From an uncultured Lachnospiraceae bacterium (GTDB taxonomy: Bacteria; Bacillota; Clostridia; Lachnospirales; Lachnospiraceae): a stretch of 49,405 bases of DNA. Every line of letters begins with the position of its first letter. The stretch's first letter is position 1. Position numbers and translations under genes: made by a program. The stretch spans positions 1-49,405 of the forward strand of contig CAMUZQ010000009.1 of NCBI GenBank assembly GCA_947165275.1, read 5' to 3'. Below the pieces are notes generated by a model. The model worked only from the letters and a program-made list of their open reading frames with translations. It did not search any database and was not told where the DNA came from. Positions 18,092 to 25,361 of the stretch are shown piece by piece.

Positions 18092-18337
18092 ATGATGAAG
18101 GAACTGGTAGAGACCATTGCCAGAGCTCTCGTTGATAATCCCGACAAGGTAGTTGTCACTGAGGAGGAGAATGACAGAGAGATAAATGTGACCCTTCGCG
18201 TTGCAAAGGAAGACATGGGCAAGGTCATCGGCAGATCGGGACGTATAGCCAAGGCTATGAGATCCGTGGTGAAGGCTGCCGCAACTAAAACAGATAAGCA
18301 TGTAAATGTGGATATAGCGGATGAGGAAGAGAGCTGA
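18092..18337 (+). CDS. khpA: KH-domain RNA-binding protein KhpA (YlqC)
   Basis: Single KH-domain protein (81 residues) that, in other Firmicutes, pairs with KhpB/Jag and binds RNA. The GxxG loop lies in GKVIGRSGRIAKAMR. Start ATG 18092 (ATGATG; 18095 is equally possible) follows GGAGGTG. Its 3' end overlaps the rimM start by 17 bases, which suggests coupled translation. Confidence 0.92.
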   Translation: MMKELVETIARALVDNPDKVVVTEEENDREINVTLRVAKEDMGKVIGRSGRIAKAMRSVVKAAATKTDKHVNVDIADEEES

Positions 18338-18845
18338 GCTGCTGTCTGTGGGACAGATAACATCCACCCACGGACTTAAGGGGGAGGTAAAGGTCTTTCC
18401 CACAACAAACGATCCCACAGCCAGATTCAGGGAGCTTAAAGAGGTGATCCTGAAAACGGCAAGGGAGGAGATACATGTAACCATTAAATCGGTCAGGTTC
18501 AATAAGAACCTGGCCCTTTTGAAATTCGAAGAGCTTGACGGGATAGAGGCTGTTGAAAAATATAAGGGCGCCTATGTATGCGTACCCAGGGATGAGGCCC
18601 AGATGCTTGGCCCGGACGAGTACTATGAGGCGGATCTTATCGGCATGGAGGTAAGATCCGATGAAGGAGAAAGGCTCGGAGCGCTGTCAAGAGTCCTTCA
18701 TACCGGGGCCAATGACGTATATGAAGTCGAGACAGACCAGACAGAGCACAAGTCCTTTCTTATACCCGCGATAAAGGACTGTATAAAAAACGTGGACGTG
18801 GAAAACGGGATAATGATCATACACCTGATGGAAGGACTTTTGTGA
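18321..18845 (+). CDS. rimM: Ribosome maturation factor RimM
   Basis: 16S rRNA processing factor that binds S19 during assembly of the 30S head. The 174-residue protein has the RimM N-terminal barrel (VGQITSTHGLKGEVKVFP) and the C-terminal PRC-barrel with YYEADLIGMEV and LIPAIKDCIKNVDVENG. Start ATG 18321 lies inside khpA. Its TGA overlaps the trmD ATG. Confidence 0.95.
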   Translation: MRKRAELLSVGQITSTHGLKGEVKVFPTTNDPTARFRELKEVILKTAREEIHVTIKSVRFNKNLALLKFEELDGIEAVEKYKGAYVCVPRDEAQMLGPDEYYEADLIGMEVRSDEGERLGALSRVLHTGANDVYEVETDQTEHKSFLIPAIKDCIKNVDVENGIMIIHLMEGLL

Positions 18846-19606
18846 TGAGATATGAGGTGCTCACCATTTTTCCGGATATGGTTGATTCGGCCTTCCGCAC
18901 GGGGGTCACGGGACGTGCATCGGGCGAGGGCATCATAGAGCTTGATACAGTCAATATAAGAGAATACAGCACTAATTCCTACGGCTCCATAGACGGATAT
19001 ACCTACGGAGGAGGAGCAGGTATGCTGATGCAGTGCGAGCCGGTATATCAGGCCTACAGGGAAGCCCTCCGCAGGACAGGTGCTCTTTGTGACAGCGGCT
19101 CTTCCGGAGCGGAGTCCGGGGAGGAGGCGCCGGCAAGGCCTGTAAGGGTGATATATATGACTCCTGTGGGAGAGGTCTTCGATCAGGCAAAGGCCCGGGA
19201 GCTTGCAAAGGAAAGAGAGCTCATCTTCCTCTGCGGACACTATGAGGGCATAGACGAGAGGGTGATCGATGAGATCGTCACCGACAGGATATCCATAGGG
19301 GATTATGTGCTTACAGGAGGGGAGCTTTCGGCTCTTGTGGTGATGGATGCTGTAGCAAGGCTTATCCCCGGGGTCTTGAAAAATAATGAATCTGCAGAGA
19401 CGGAATCCTTCAATACCGGAGGCCTGCTTGAATATCCTCAGTATACAAGACCCGCTGAGTGGCACGGAAGGAAGGTCCCCGAGATCCTGCTCTCAGGAGA
19501 TCACGGGCGGGTCGATGATTACAGGATGCACGAGATGAGGCGCGTCACAAAGAAATACAGACCGGATCTGTACAGGAAATATATGGAGGAAAGAGGGATT
19601 TACTGA
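18845..19606 (+). CDS. trmD: tRNA (guanine-N1)-methyltransferase TrmD
   Basis: Methylates G37 of tRNAs using SAM. 253 residues. The trefoil-knot motifs are present: YGSIDGYTYGGGAGMLM, LCGHYEGIDERVID and DYVLTGGELSALV. Start ATG 18845 overlaps the rimM stop (TGATG); GTG 18842 would add one residue. Compared with the usual linker after the GAGMLM motif there is an extra Gly/Ser/Glu-rich stretch of roughly a dozen residues (around residue 80), probably a surface loop. Confidence 0.96.
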   Translation: MRYEVLTIFPDMVDSAFRTGVTGRASGEGIIELDTVNIREYSTNSYGSIDGYTYGGGAGMLMQCEPVYQAYREALRRTGALCDSGSSGAESGEEAPARPVRVIYMTPVGEVFDQAKARELAKERELIFLCGHYEGIDERVIDEIVTDRISIGDYVLTGGELSALVVMDAVARLIPGVLKNNESAETESFNTGGLLEYPQYTRPAEWHGRKVPEILLSGDHGRVDDYRMHEMRRVTKKYRPDLYRKYMEERGIY

Positions 19607-19614
19607 TTTTCTGC

Positions 19615-19644
19615 TTGATATGCGTACAGGGTTTGTGGTATCAT
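19615..19644 (+). promoter_or_regulatory. Promoter of rplS with extended -10
   Basis: TTGATA (19615-19620), 18 bases, TATCAT (19639-19644), preceded by TGG; the -10 region is TGTGGTATCAT, the same 11-mer found at 151-161. Transcription would give a leader of about 135 bases before rplS, allowing L19 to be expressed apart from the SRP operon. Confidence 0.65.
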
Positions 19645-19692
19645 CATACGGTTGCGAGACTTTGATGGTCCTCTGCCTGAGTATGCTTAAAG

Positions 19693-19708
19693 ATACCGGT
19701 CCCGGTAT
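19693..19708 (+). other. Hairpin in the rplS leader
   Basis: ATACCG and CGGTAT pair around a GTCC loop within the long leader of rplS. Ribosomal protein leaders often bind their own product, but no known L19-leader consensus could be matched by eye. Structure seen, role inferred. Confidence 0.35.
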
Positions 19709-19786
19709 AAGGGATATCAAAAGACAGGAAAAGCATGCGCTAAAAGGGTATGAACGTCGGATTTTTACATACAGGAGGGAATCAAA

Positions 19787-20137
19787 ATGAATGCTGAGAT
19801 CATTAAGGAGATCGAGGAAGAGCAGAAAAAGAAGGAAGTACCGGAGTTTAACGTAGGTGATACCGTAAAGGTTCACAATAAGATCCGCGAGGGAAACCGC
19901 GAGAGAGTACAGATCTTTGAGGGAACAGTACTCAAGAAGCAGGGCGGCAATACATCAAGAGCCACCTTCACCGTAAGAAAGATTTCAAACGGCGTCGGTG
20001 TGGAGAAGACCTGGCCCATGCATTCACCCAACATTGAAAAGGTTGAGGTCACCCGTCGTGGTAAGGTCAGAAGAAATAAGCTTTTCTATTTAAGAAAGCT
20101 TACCGGCAAGAAGGCCAAGGTAAAGGCTGCAGAATGA
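19787..20137 (+). CDS. rplS: 50S ribosomal protein L19
   Basis: Large-subunit protein L19 at the 30S-50S interface. 116 residues, normal length. Family features are [20 protein letters not shown], the [13 protein letters not shown] region and the basic C-terminal [21 protein letters not shown] lies 8 bases before ATG 19787. A strong terminator follows. Confidence 0.97.
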   Translation: MNAEIIKEIEEEQKKKEVPEFNVGDTVKVHNKIREGNRERVQIFEGTVLKKQGGNTSRATFTVRKISNGVGVEKTWPMHSPNIEKVEVTRRGKVRRNKLFYLRKLTGKKAKVKAAE

Positions 20138-20143
20138 AATACC

Positions 20144-20180
20144 AAAGCTCATGCGCTCAGGTGCATGAGCTTTTGTTTTA
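20144..20180 (+). terminator. Rho-independent terminator of rplS
   Basis: Eleven-base-pair stem AAAGCTCATGC (20144-20154)/GCATGAGCTTT (20163-20173) with an 8-base loop, followed by TGTTTTA. It lies directly before the -10 box of the next gene. Confidence 0.85.
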
Positions 20181-20183
20181 TAG

Positions 20184-20189
20184 TATAAT
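20184..20189 (+). promoter_or_regulatory. -10 box directly before lepB (leaderless candidate)
   Basis: Perfect TATAAT ending 7 bases before ATG 20197, so transcription would begin at or within a base of the start codon. There is no Shine-Dalgarno sequence. No good -35 box was seen: the position is occupied by the terminator stem of rplS. Confidence 0.5.
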
Positions 20190-20196
20190 CTAAGCC

Positions 20197-20781
20197 ATGG
20201 CAAGAAAGAACAGTAACGGACTTGTATTTTATGAAAAGAAGAAGCTGATCTCTGCAAAGCAGATAGCAGCTGTTGTTTCATGGATCGCCATAATAGTCGG
20301 AGCGGTCCTGTTTGCATACGTGAGTGTCTATGCTCTCGGGGTCAGGACTACTGTCATAGGTGATTCCATGGAGCCGACACTGGTGAACGGTCAGGAGATA
20401 ATGATAAACCGTCTGATCTATAATATTTTTGAACCGGGACAGGGAGATGTCATCGTGTTCAAACCAAATGGAAATGAGAACGCGCATACCTACGTGAAGC
20501 GTGTCGTGGCAGTACCCGGTGATACGGTCCGCATCATGAACGGGGTGCTGTATGTTAACGGGGAACCTACCGATCTTTTTTCGGATAATATAGTCAATCC
20601 CGGAGTGGCGGCGCTGGATCTTATAGTCGGTGAGGATGAGTATTTCGTTATGGGCGACAATCCGAATTCCTCCGATGATTCGCGTAATGCCAATATAGGA
20701 AATGTGAAGAGCAGCGCCATTATCGGCAAGGCATGGTTCCATATGGCAGGCGGACGGGAAGGTCTTGGGAGGATACATTAA
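20197..20781 (+). CDS. lepB: Signal peptidase I (first copy)
   Basis: Membrane serine protease that removes signal peptides. 194 residues: a basic N-terminus, one TM helix (about 28-48), then the catalytic box with Ser in IGDSMEPTL and Lys in YVKRVVAVPGDTV, and the C-terminal box MGDNPNSSDDSR. ATG 20197 is the only reasonable start. It lacks a ribosome site and lies at the predicted transcription start. Its TAA shares a base with the rbgA ATG. A second signal peptidase gene follows rbgA. Confidence 0.95.
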   Translation: MARKNSNGLVFYEKKKLISAKQIAAVVSWIAIIVGAVLFAYVSVYALGVRTTVIGDSMEPTLVNGQEIMINRLIYNIFEPGQGDVIVFKPNGNENAHTYVKRVVAVPGDTVRIMNGVLYVNGEPTDLFSDNIVNPGVAALDLIVGEDEYFVMGDNPNSSDDSRNANIGNVKSSAIIGKAWFHMAGGREGLGRIH

Positions 20782-21620
20782 TGTCATTTAACTGGTATCC
20801 CGGACATATGGCAAAGGCAAAGCGTGCCATGATCGAGGATATAAAGCTTATAGATATCATAGTCGAGCTTGTGGATGCACGGGCGCCTTTATCGACAAGA
20901 AATCCTGATATAGAGGGACTGGGCAGGGGAAAAGAGAGGATAATGGTCCTTAACAAGGCAGACCTTGCCGATGAGAATATCACCTCCGAATGGATAGGGC
21001 ATTTCAGAGAGGACGGATTAAGACCGGTACCCCTGGACAGCAGGGAGAAAAAAGGCTTTCAGGCAGTGATGAAGGTTATAGATGAGGCTGCTGCAAATAA
21101 AAAAGAAAGGGACCTGAAGCGGGGAATAAAAAACAGACCCGTAAGACTTATGGTTGCAGGAATACCGAATGTGGGAAAGTCGACCTTCATCAATTCACTT
21201 TGCAAAAAAAACATCGCCAAAACAGGAAACAGACCCGGAGTGACAAAGGGCAAGCAGTGGATATCGGTAAGGAAGGGAATAGATCTGATGGATACCCCGG
21301 GGATCTTGTGGCCCAGGATAGATGATGCCGTATCCCGCAGGAATCTCGCGCTCACAGGTTCCATGAATGATGAAGCGATAAATAAGGATGAGCTTATCGC
21401 AGAGCTTATCTCCATGCTTAAGGAAGAGATACCAGATGTTATGAATGAACGCTTCGGTATAGATCAAGAGGATGATACGATGGGAGTGCTTTACAAAACA
21501 GCAGAAAGGATGTCCATGCTCCGCGCACACGGGGAGCCGGACACAATAAGGGCTCAGGAGTATCTTTTAGGGGCATACAGGAGCGGGGAGCTGGGGAGGA
21601 TATCTCTTGAGCGGCCGTAG
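20781..21620 (+). CDS. ylqF: Ribosome biogenesis GTPase RbgA (YlqF)
   Basis: Circularly permuted GTPase needed for late 50S assembly. 279 residues from ATG 20781, which follows GGGAGGA. The G motifs come in permuted order: NKADL (G4), then GIPNVGKSTFIN (G1), RPGVTKG (G2) and DTPGILWP (G3). The N-terminus NWYPGHMAKAKR is typical. Its end overlaps the start of the second signal peptidase gene by 14 bases. Confidence 0.96.
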   Translation: MSFNWYPGHMAKAKRAMIEDIKLIDIIVELVDARAPLSTRNPDIEGLGRGKERIMVLNKADLADENITSEWIGHFREDGLRPVPLDSREKKGFQAVMKVIDEAAANKKERDLKRGIKNRPVRLMVAGIPNVGKSTFINSLCKKNIAKTGNRPGVTKGKQWISVRKGIDLMDTPGILWPRIDDAVSRRNLALTGSMNDEAINKDELIAELISMLKEEIPDVMNERFGIDQEDDTMGVLYKTAERMSMLRAHGEPDTIRAQEYLLGAYRSGELGRISLERP

Positions 21621-22146
21621 GAGCAAAAAGGGAGGAGGAGCTTTGAGCTTCAGCCTCTATATACTCCTCATCCTTATCCTGGCTGTATGCTTAAGGGCCT
21701 TTGTGGCAGAGCGGGTCGTCGTTGTCGGGGAATCAATGGAGCCTACACTTGATAACGGCGACAATGTGCTGATAGAAAAAATAACCTGCAGACTCGGGAA
21801 GACAGACAGATATGACATAGTTGTCTTTCCGGTCGGCGATACGCTTCTGATAAAAAGGGTATACGGGCTTCCGGGAGAGACTGTGCGCATAGATGATGCG
21901 GGAGTGATCTATATCGATGACAAGCCCATTGAAGACAGATACGGCTACGAGCCCATGAGGGAGGCCGGCCGCGCAGGCGGCTACGGGGTCACACTGGCCG
22001 GTGATGAATATTTCGTGCTTGGAGACAACCGCAATAATTCGATAGACAGCAGGATGCTGGATGTAGGAAGCGTCAGGAACAAGAATATAAGAGGAAGGGT
22101 AGTTTTACGGCTTACGCCGTTTAATAAAATGGGTAAGACAGATTGA
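21607..22146 (+). CDS. lepB: Signal peptidase I (second copy)
   Basis: A second type I signal peptidase, 179 residues, clearly distinct from the copy at 20197. It has one TM helix (about 15-33), the Ser box VGESMEPTLDNGD, the Lys box LIKRVYGLPGETV and LGDNRNNSIDSR. The start is TTG 21607, inside the rbgA end, with GGGGAGGA 7 bases upstream. Its TGA overlaps the rnhB start. Two such enzymes flanking RbgA suggest divided substrate sets. Confidence 0.94.
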   Translation: MSGRRSKKGGGALSFSLYILLILILAVCLRAFVAERVVVVGESMEPTLDNGDNVLIEKITCRLGKTDRYDIVVFPVGDTLLIKRVYGLPGETVRIDDAGVIYIDDKPIEDRYGYEPMREAGRAGGYGVTLAGDEYFVLGDNRNNSIDSRMLDVGSVRNKNIRGRVVLRLTPFNKMGKTD

Positions 22147-22802
22147 CAGCCGAAGAGAAGGAAGCAAAGGCAAGGGCGAAGCTCCAAAAGGAGCTGGAGA
22201 GGCTTTCTGCCATGAAGGAATATGAAAGAAAGTATAAAAACGCCGGTTATATATGCGGCGTCGACGAGGTAGGCAGAGGTCCCTTTGCAGGACCTGTGAT
22301 GGCCGGGGCGGTGATACTTCCCGGAGATTGCGAGATCCTGTACCTGAATGATTCCAAAAAGCTTTCACCCAAAAAGAGAGAGCTTCTGTATGAAGAGATA
22401 TGTGAAAAGGCTTTGGCTTTTTCGGTAGCTTCAGTGGGACCTGAGAGGATAGATGAGATAAATATACTTCAGGCGACCTTTGAGGCCATGAGGGAGGCAG
22501 TAGCCGGATTGAAGGTAAGACCCGATATAATACTTGTGGACGCGGTGCATATACCGGATCTGGACATACCTCAGGAGTCAATAATCAAAGGGGATGCGAA
22601 GTCTGTTTCCATAGCCGCCGCATCTATTGTCGCCAAGGTGACGCGTGACCGGGCGATGCAGGAGTATGCTGCCCTTTATCCCGGCTACGGGTTTGAGAGA
22701 AATATGGGATACGGCACGGCCGAACACAGGGAGGCACTGAAGACCCTGGGAGCCACGCCTATACACAGGAAGAGTTTTATCCACGGTTATATCACGGAAT
22801 GA
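22143..22802 (+). CDS. rnhB: Ribonuclease HII
   Basis: Cleaves RNA in RNA-DNA hybrids and single ribonucleotides in DNA. 219 residues. Active-site residues are seen in GVDEVGRGPFAGP (Asp, Glu), in ILVDAVH (Asp) and in SIVAKVTRDR (Asp). A charged N-terminal helix of about 30 residues precedes the domain, as in related Clostridia. Start TTG 22143 overlaps the preceding stop; ATG 22212 is a shorter alternative. The TGA overlaps the next ATG. Confidence 0.94.
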   Translation: MTAEEKEAKARAKLQKELERLSAMKEYERKYKNAGYICGVDEVGRGPFAGPVMAGAVILPGDCEILYLNDSKKLSPKKRELLYEEICEKALAFSVASVGPERIDEINILQATFEAMREAVAGLKVRPDIILVDAVHIPDLDIPQESIIKGDAKSVSIAAASIVAKVTRDRAMQEYAALYPGYGFERNMGYGTAEHREALKTLGATPIHRKSFIHGYITE

Positions 22803-24613
22803 ATATAAGAGTCGCTTCAAATCTTTTAAATAACAATCAGGTGGCCGACACCTCACAGGCACAGCAGACACCGGCTGTAAGAGAAGGAAGCAGTCTTGCC
22901 CGGCAGATAGCCGACATGAATGTTGGGGATGTCTTTACAGGAAAGATCACCGATATAGCGGGACAGTCGATCCGTCTGTTATTATCCGATAAAAGCCAGA
23001 TCTCGGCAAAGCTGTCGGCCATGATGAGACTTCAGGCAGGACAGACGATGTCCTTTGAGGTAACATCAAATGCAGCCGGGAAGGTGCAGCTGACACCCCT
23101 CTATGCCAATCTGGCCGGGGAGAATCAGGTCGCGAAGGCCCTGGGAGAAGCAGGGCTTCCATATGATGCAAGAACCTCTGAAATGGTAAAATCAATGATG
23201 GAGCAGGGGATGAAGATCGATGCGGACAGCCTGCTGGATATGGCAAGGACTGTCAGCAGCTATCCCGATGCGGCGCCGTCCTCCATAGTAAACATGAAGG
23301 CGCTTGATATACCGCTGAATCCGGAAAACGTACAGCAGTTTGAGATCTACAGGAATAATGCCCATCAGATCGCAGAGCACGTGGGAGGGATCGCAGGCGG
23401 TTTTGCAGAGGTAGCCGGAGAGTCCGTGGCTGTGAACAACATGCTGCTGGATATCTTCGTGGGGGATGCTGATCCTGCCATGGGTGAGCTTTTGAAGGAA
23501 GCGAAGATCATTGCGGCTTCCCCTGAGGCTCAGGAGGATGGGACAGAGACCCCGGTACCGGGAGAGAGCGGAAATCCTGCGGAGAATGCAGACGGTAAGG
23601 TCGCTCAGCCGGAAATGCCCGGAGCGCAGACAGAGCAGGTGAAGCAGGGAGAGGCTGCAGCTCCGGGGGAGAGCCCTTTGCCCGGCGCGGAAAACACTGC
23701 CCAGCCTGAGGTGACCATAAGGGATAATAGTGTAAAACAGAATTTCTACGGAGAGAATACCGTGACCGATACTCCTGAGGAGCTGTATGCCCCGGCGGAG
23801 AAGGAAAAGCTGGCTCAGGAGCTGAATAAGCTTGGGGTGCCCAAAAATCTCACCGACAGGATCGTAAATAATGAACTGAGTACCAGGGATACCTTGAATC
23901 TTATAAGGAATGCTGTTTCGCAGGGGAGCGAGGGACTTACCGGTGAGAAGCTTCAGGAATTTACCGAAAATGTGAAGCACCTGCTTAAAACACCTGAGTA
24001 TTCCAAACTTGTAAAAAACGAGATAATGAACGAGCTTTTAATGAAGCCCGAGGAGGTGGCTGACAAGGAGAAGGTCCAGGAGTATTTCCAGAAGGTGGTA
24101 AGGGATACTGCCAGGGCACAGGAGATACTTCAGGCAACTGGACGGGGGGATACGACTCTTGCCTCGGCAAATCAGAACCTGCATGACAATATAGATTTCA
24201 TGAATCAGATGAATCAGGTCTTCACATATATGCAGATGCCTCTGAAGATGGCATCGGAGGCGCAGCACGGGGATCTATATATCTATACAAACAAAAAGAA
24301 GCTGCAGTCCGGAGACGGAAATGTGTCTGCCCTGCTGCACCTGGATATGACCCATCTCGGCACAATGGATGTGCATGTGTCCATGAATCCGGAGGGAGTG
24401 GTAAATACTCATTTTATCCTGCAGGATGAAAGCATGATAGATTTCATAGCCGGGCATCTGCCGGAGCTTGATGAGAGGATAAACCGCAGGGGCTACCATA
24501 TGCACAGTGATGTGTCGCTCAACTCCGAAAAGAAGACGGTCCCGGAGATAATGTTTGATAAAGGGAAGAATACGAGACTGATACAGTATACTGCATTCGA
24601 TGCTAAGGCATAA
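22799..24613 (+). CDS. FliK-like (flagellar hook-length control domain) protein
   Basis: 604 residues. The N-terminal third is an alpha/beta region (GDVFTGKITDIAGQSIRLLL), the middle (about 240-310) is Pro/Glu/Gly-rich and low in complexity, and the C-terminal part (about 490-590) resembles the FliK C-terminal domain (LLHLDMTHLGTMDVHVSM, then GHLPELDERINRRGY). FliK measures hook length and switches export specificity through FlhB. It lies between rnhB and a stand-alone FlhB-C-like gene, as I recall for ylqG-ylqH of Bacillus, away from any flagellar cluster here. Whether it acts in flagella or in another export process is open. Confidence 0.75.
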   Translation: MNIRVASNLLNNNQVADTSQAQQTPAVREGSSLARQIADMNVGDVFTGKITDIAGQSIRLLLSDKSQISAKLSAMMRLQAGQTMSFEVTSNAAGKVQLTPLYANLAGENQVAKALGEAGLPYDARTSEMVKSMMEQGMKIDADSLLDMARTVSSYPDAAPSSIVNMKALDIPLNPENVQQFEIYRNNAHQIAEHVGGIAGGFAEVAGESVAVNNMLLDIFVGDADPAMGELLKEAKIIAASPEAQEDGTETPVPGESGNPAENADGKVAQPEMPGAQTEQVKQGEAAAPGESPLPGAENTAQPEVTIRDNSVKQNFYGENTVTDTPEELYAPAEKEKLAQELNKLGVPKNLTDRIVNNELSTRDTLNLIRNAVSQGSEGLTGEKLQEFTENVKHLLKTPEYSKLVKNEIMNELLMKPEEVADKEKVQEYFQKVVRDTARAQEILQATGRGDTTLASANQNLHDNIDFMNQMNQVFTYMQMPLKMASEAQHGDLYIYTNKKKLQSGDGNVSALLHLDMTHLGTMDVHVSMNPEGVVNTHFILQDESMIDFIAGHLPELDERINRRGYHMHSDVSLNSEKKTVPEIMFDKGKNTRLIQYTAFDAKA

Positions 24614-24624
24614 AGCGAAAGAAG

Positions 24625-24921
24625 ATGGCTGGAAGGAAAGAGAAGGATCTTAGAAATCTGACTGCGGTTGCCCTGTCCTATGAAAAGGGCGATATGGCGC
24701 CCACTGTTGTGGCCAGCGGCAAGGGCAGAGTGGCTCAGAAGATCATAGAGAAGGCACAGGAGAATTCAGTGCCGCTGCATGAGGACAGCAAGCTGGCGGA
24801 AACGCTTTCAAACCTTGAGATAGGAGAGATGATACCGCCTGAATTGTACGAGGTAGTGGCGGAAGTGCTCGTATTTGTCAATGATATGGAGAGGATACGC
24901 AGCAAGCTCGATGCCAGATAG
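24625..24921 (+). CDS. FlhB C-terminal-domain-like protein (YlqH type)
   Basis: 98 residues matching the cytosolic C-terminal domain of FlhB/YscU (VALSYEKGDMAPTVVASGKG, then IPPELYEVVAEVLVFV) without the membrane part. The autocleavage motif NPTH is absent: the corresponding position reads NLTA, so the protein resembles the already-cleaved fragment. It starts 11 bases after the FliK-like gene. The two probably bind each other, as FliK and FlhB do. Confidence 0.85.
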   Translation: MAGRKEKDLRNLTAVALSYEKGDMAPTVVASGKGRVAQKIIEKAQENSVPLHEDSKLAETLSNLEIGEMIPPELYEVVAEVLVFVNDMERIRSKLDAR

Positions 24922-24954
24922 GAGCACTTTCACGGGCTGTGCCGGACAATTAAG

Positions 24955-25311
24955 ATGAACAGGAGAAAGCTTGGCGGAGAAAAGGAAAACAGGGCAGCGG
25001 CGTTTATTGAGGGCCAGGGCGGCAGGATAATCGAGAGAAATTTCCGCTCACGTATGGGAGAGATAGACCTCATCGCAAGAGATGAGGGAGCGGTCTGCTT
25101 TATCGAGGTAAAGTACAGGAGCAGCTTCTCCCGGGGGTATCCGGGGGAAGCTGTAGGAAAAAAGAAGCAGTTTACGATATGCAGGGTTTCCGATTATTAT
25201 CGTATGAAGCATCATATGCCGGAGGACATCCCTTACAGATTTGATGTGGTGAGCATTACAAAGGATGAGATAATATGGCATAAGAATGCATTCGAATATT
25301 TATTGTGGTAA
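24955..25311 (+). CDS. YraN family (UPF0102) endonuclease-like protein
   Basis: 118 residues of the UPF0102 family, a restriction-endonuclease-like fold whose role is poorly defined. Motifs: GGRIIERNFRSRMGEIDLIARDEG and the FIEVKYRSS stretch carrying the Glu-x-Lys of the active site. This gene commonly follows rnhB. The start codon ATG 24955 has only a weak ribosome site. Confidence 0.9.
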   Translation: MNRRKLGGEKENRAAAFIEGQGGRIIERNFRSRMGEIDLIARDEGAVCFIEVKYRSSFSRGYPGEAVGKKKQFTICRVSDYYRMKHHMPEDIPYRFDVVSITKDEIIWHKNAFEYLLW

Positions 25312-25361
25312 ATGAAGCTGGATACAGGAGCTTTTCATCCGGTAATGTTTTGGAAGCGTTT

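Noticed and set aside
24625-24921. Truncated flhB pseudogene
   Set aside because: The small gene has an intact start, is full-length for the stand-alone YlqH type, and fits a known conserved position.
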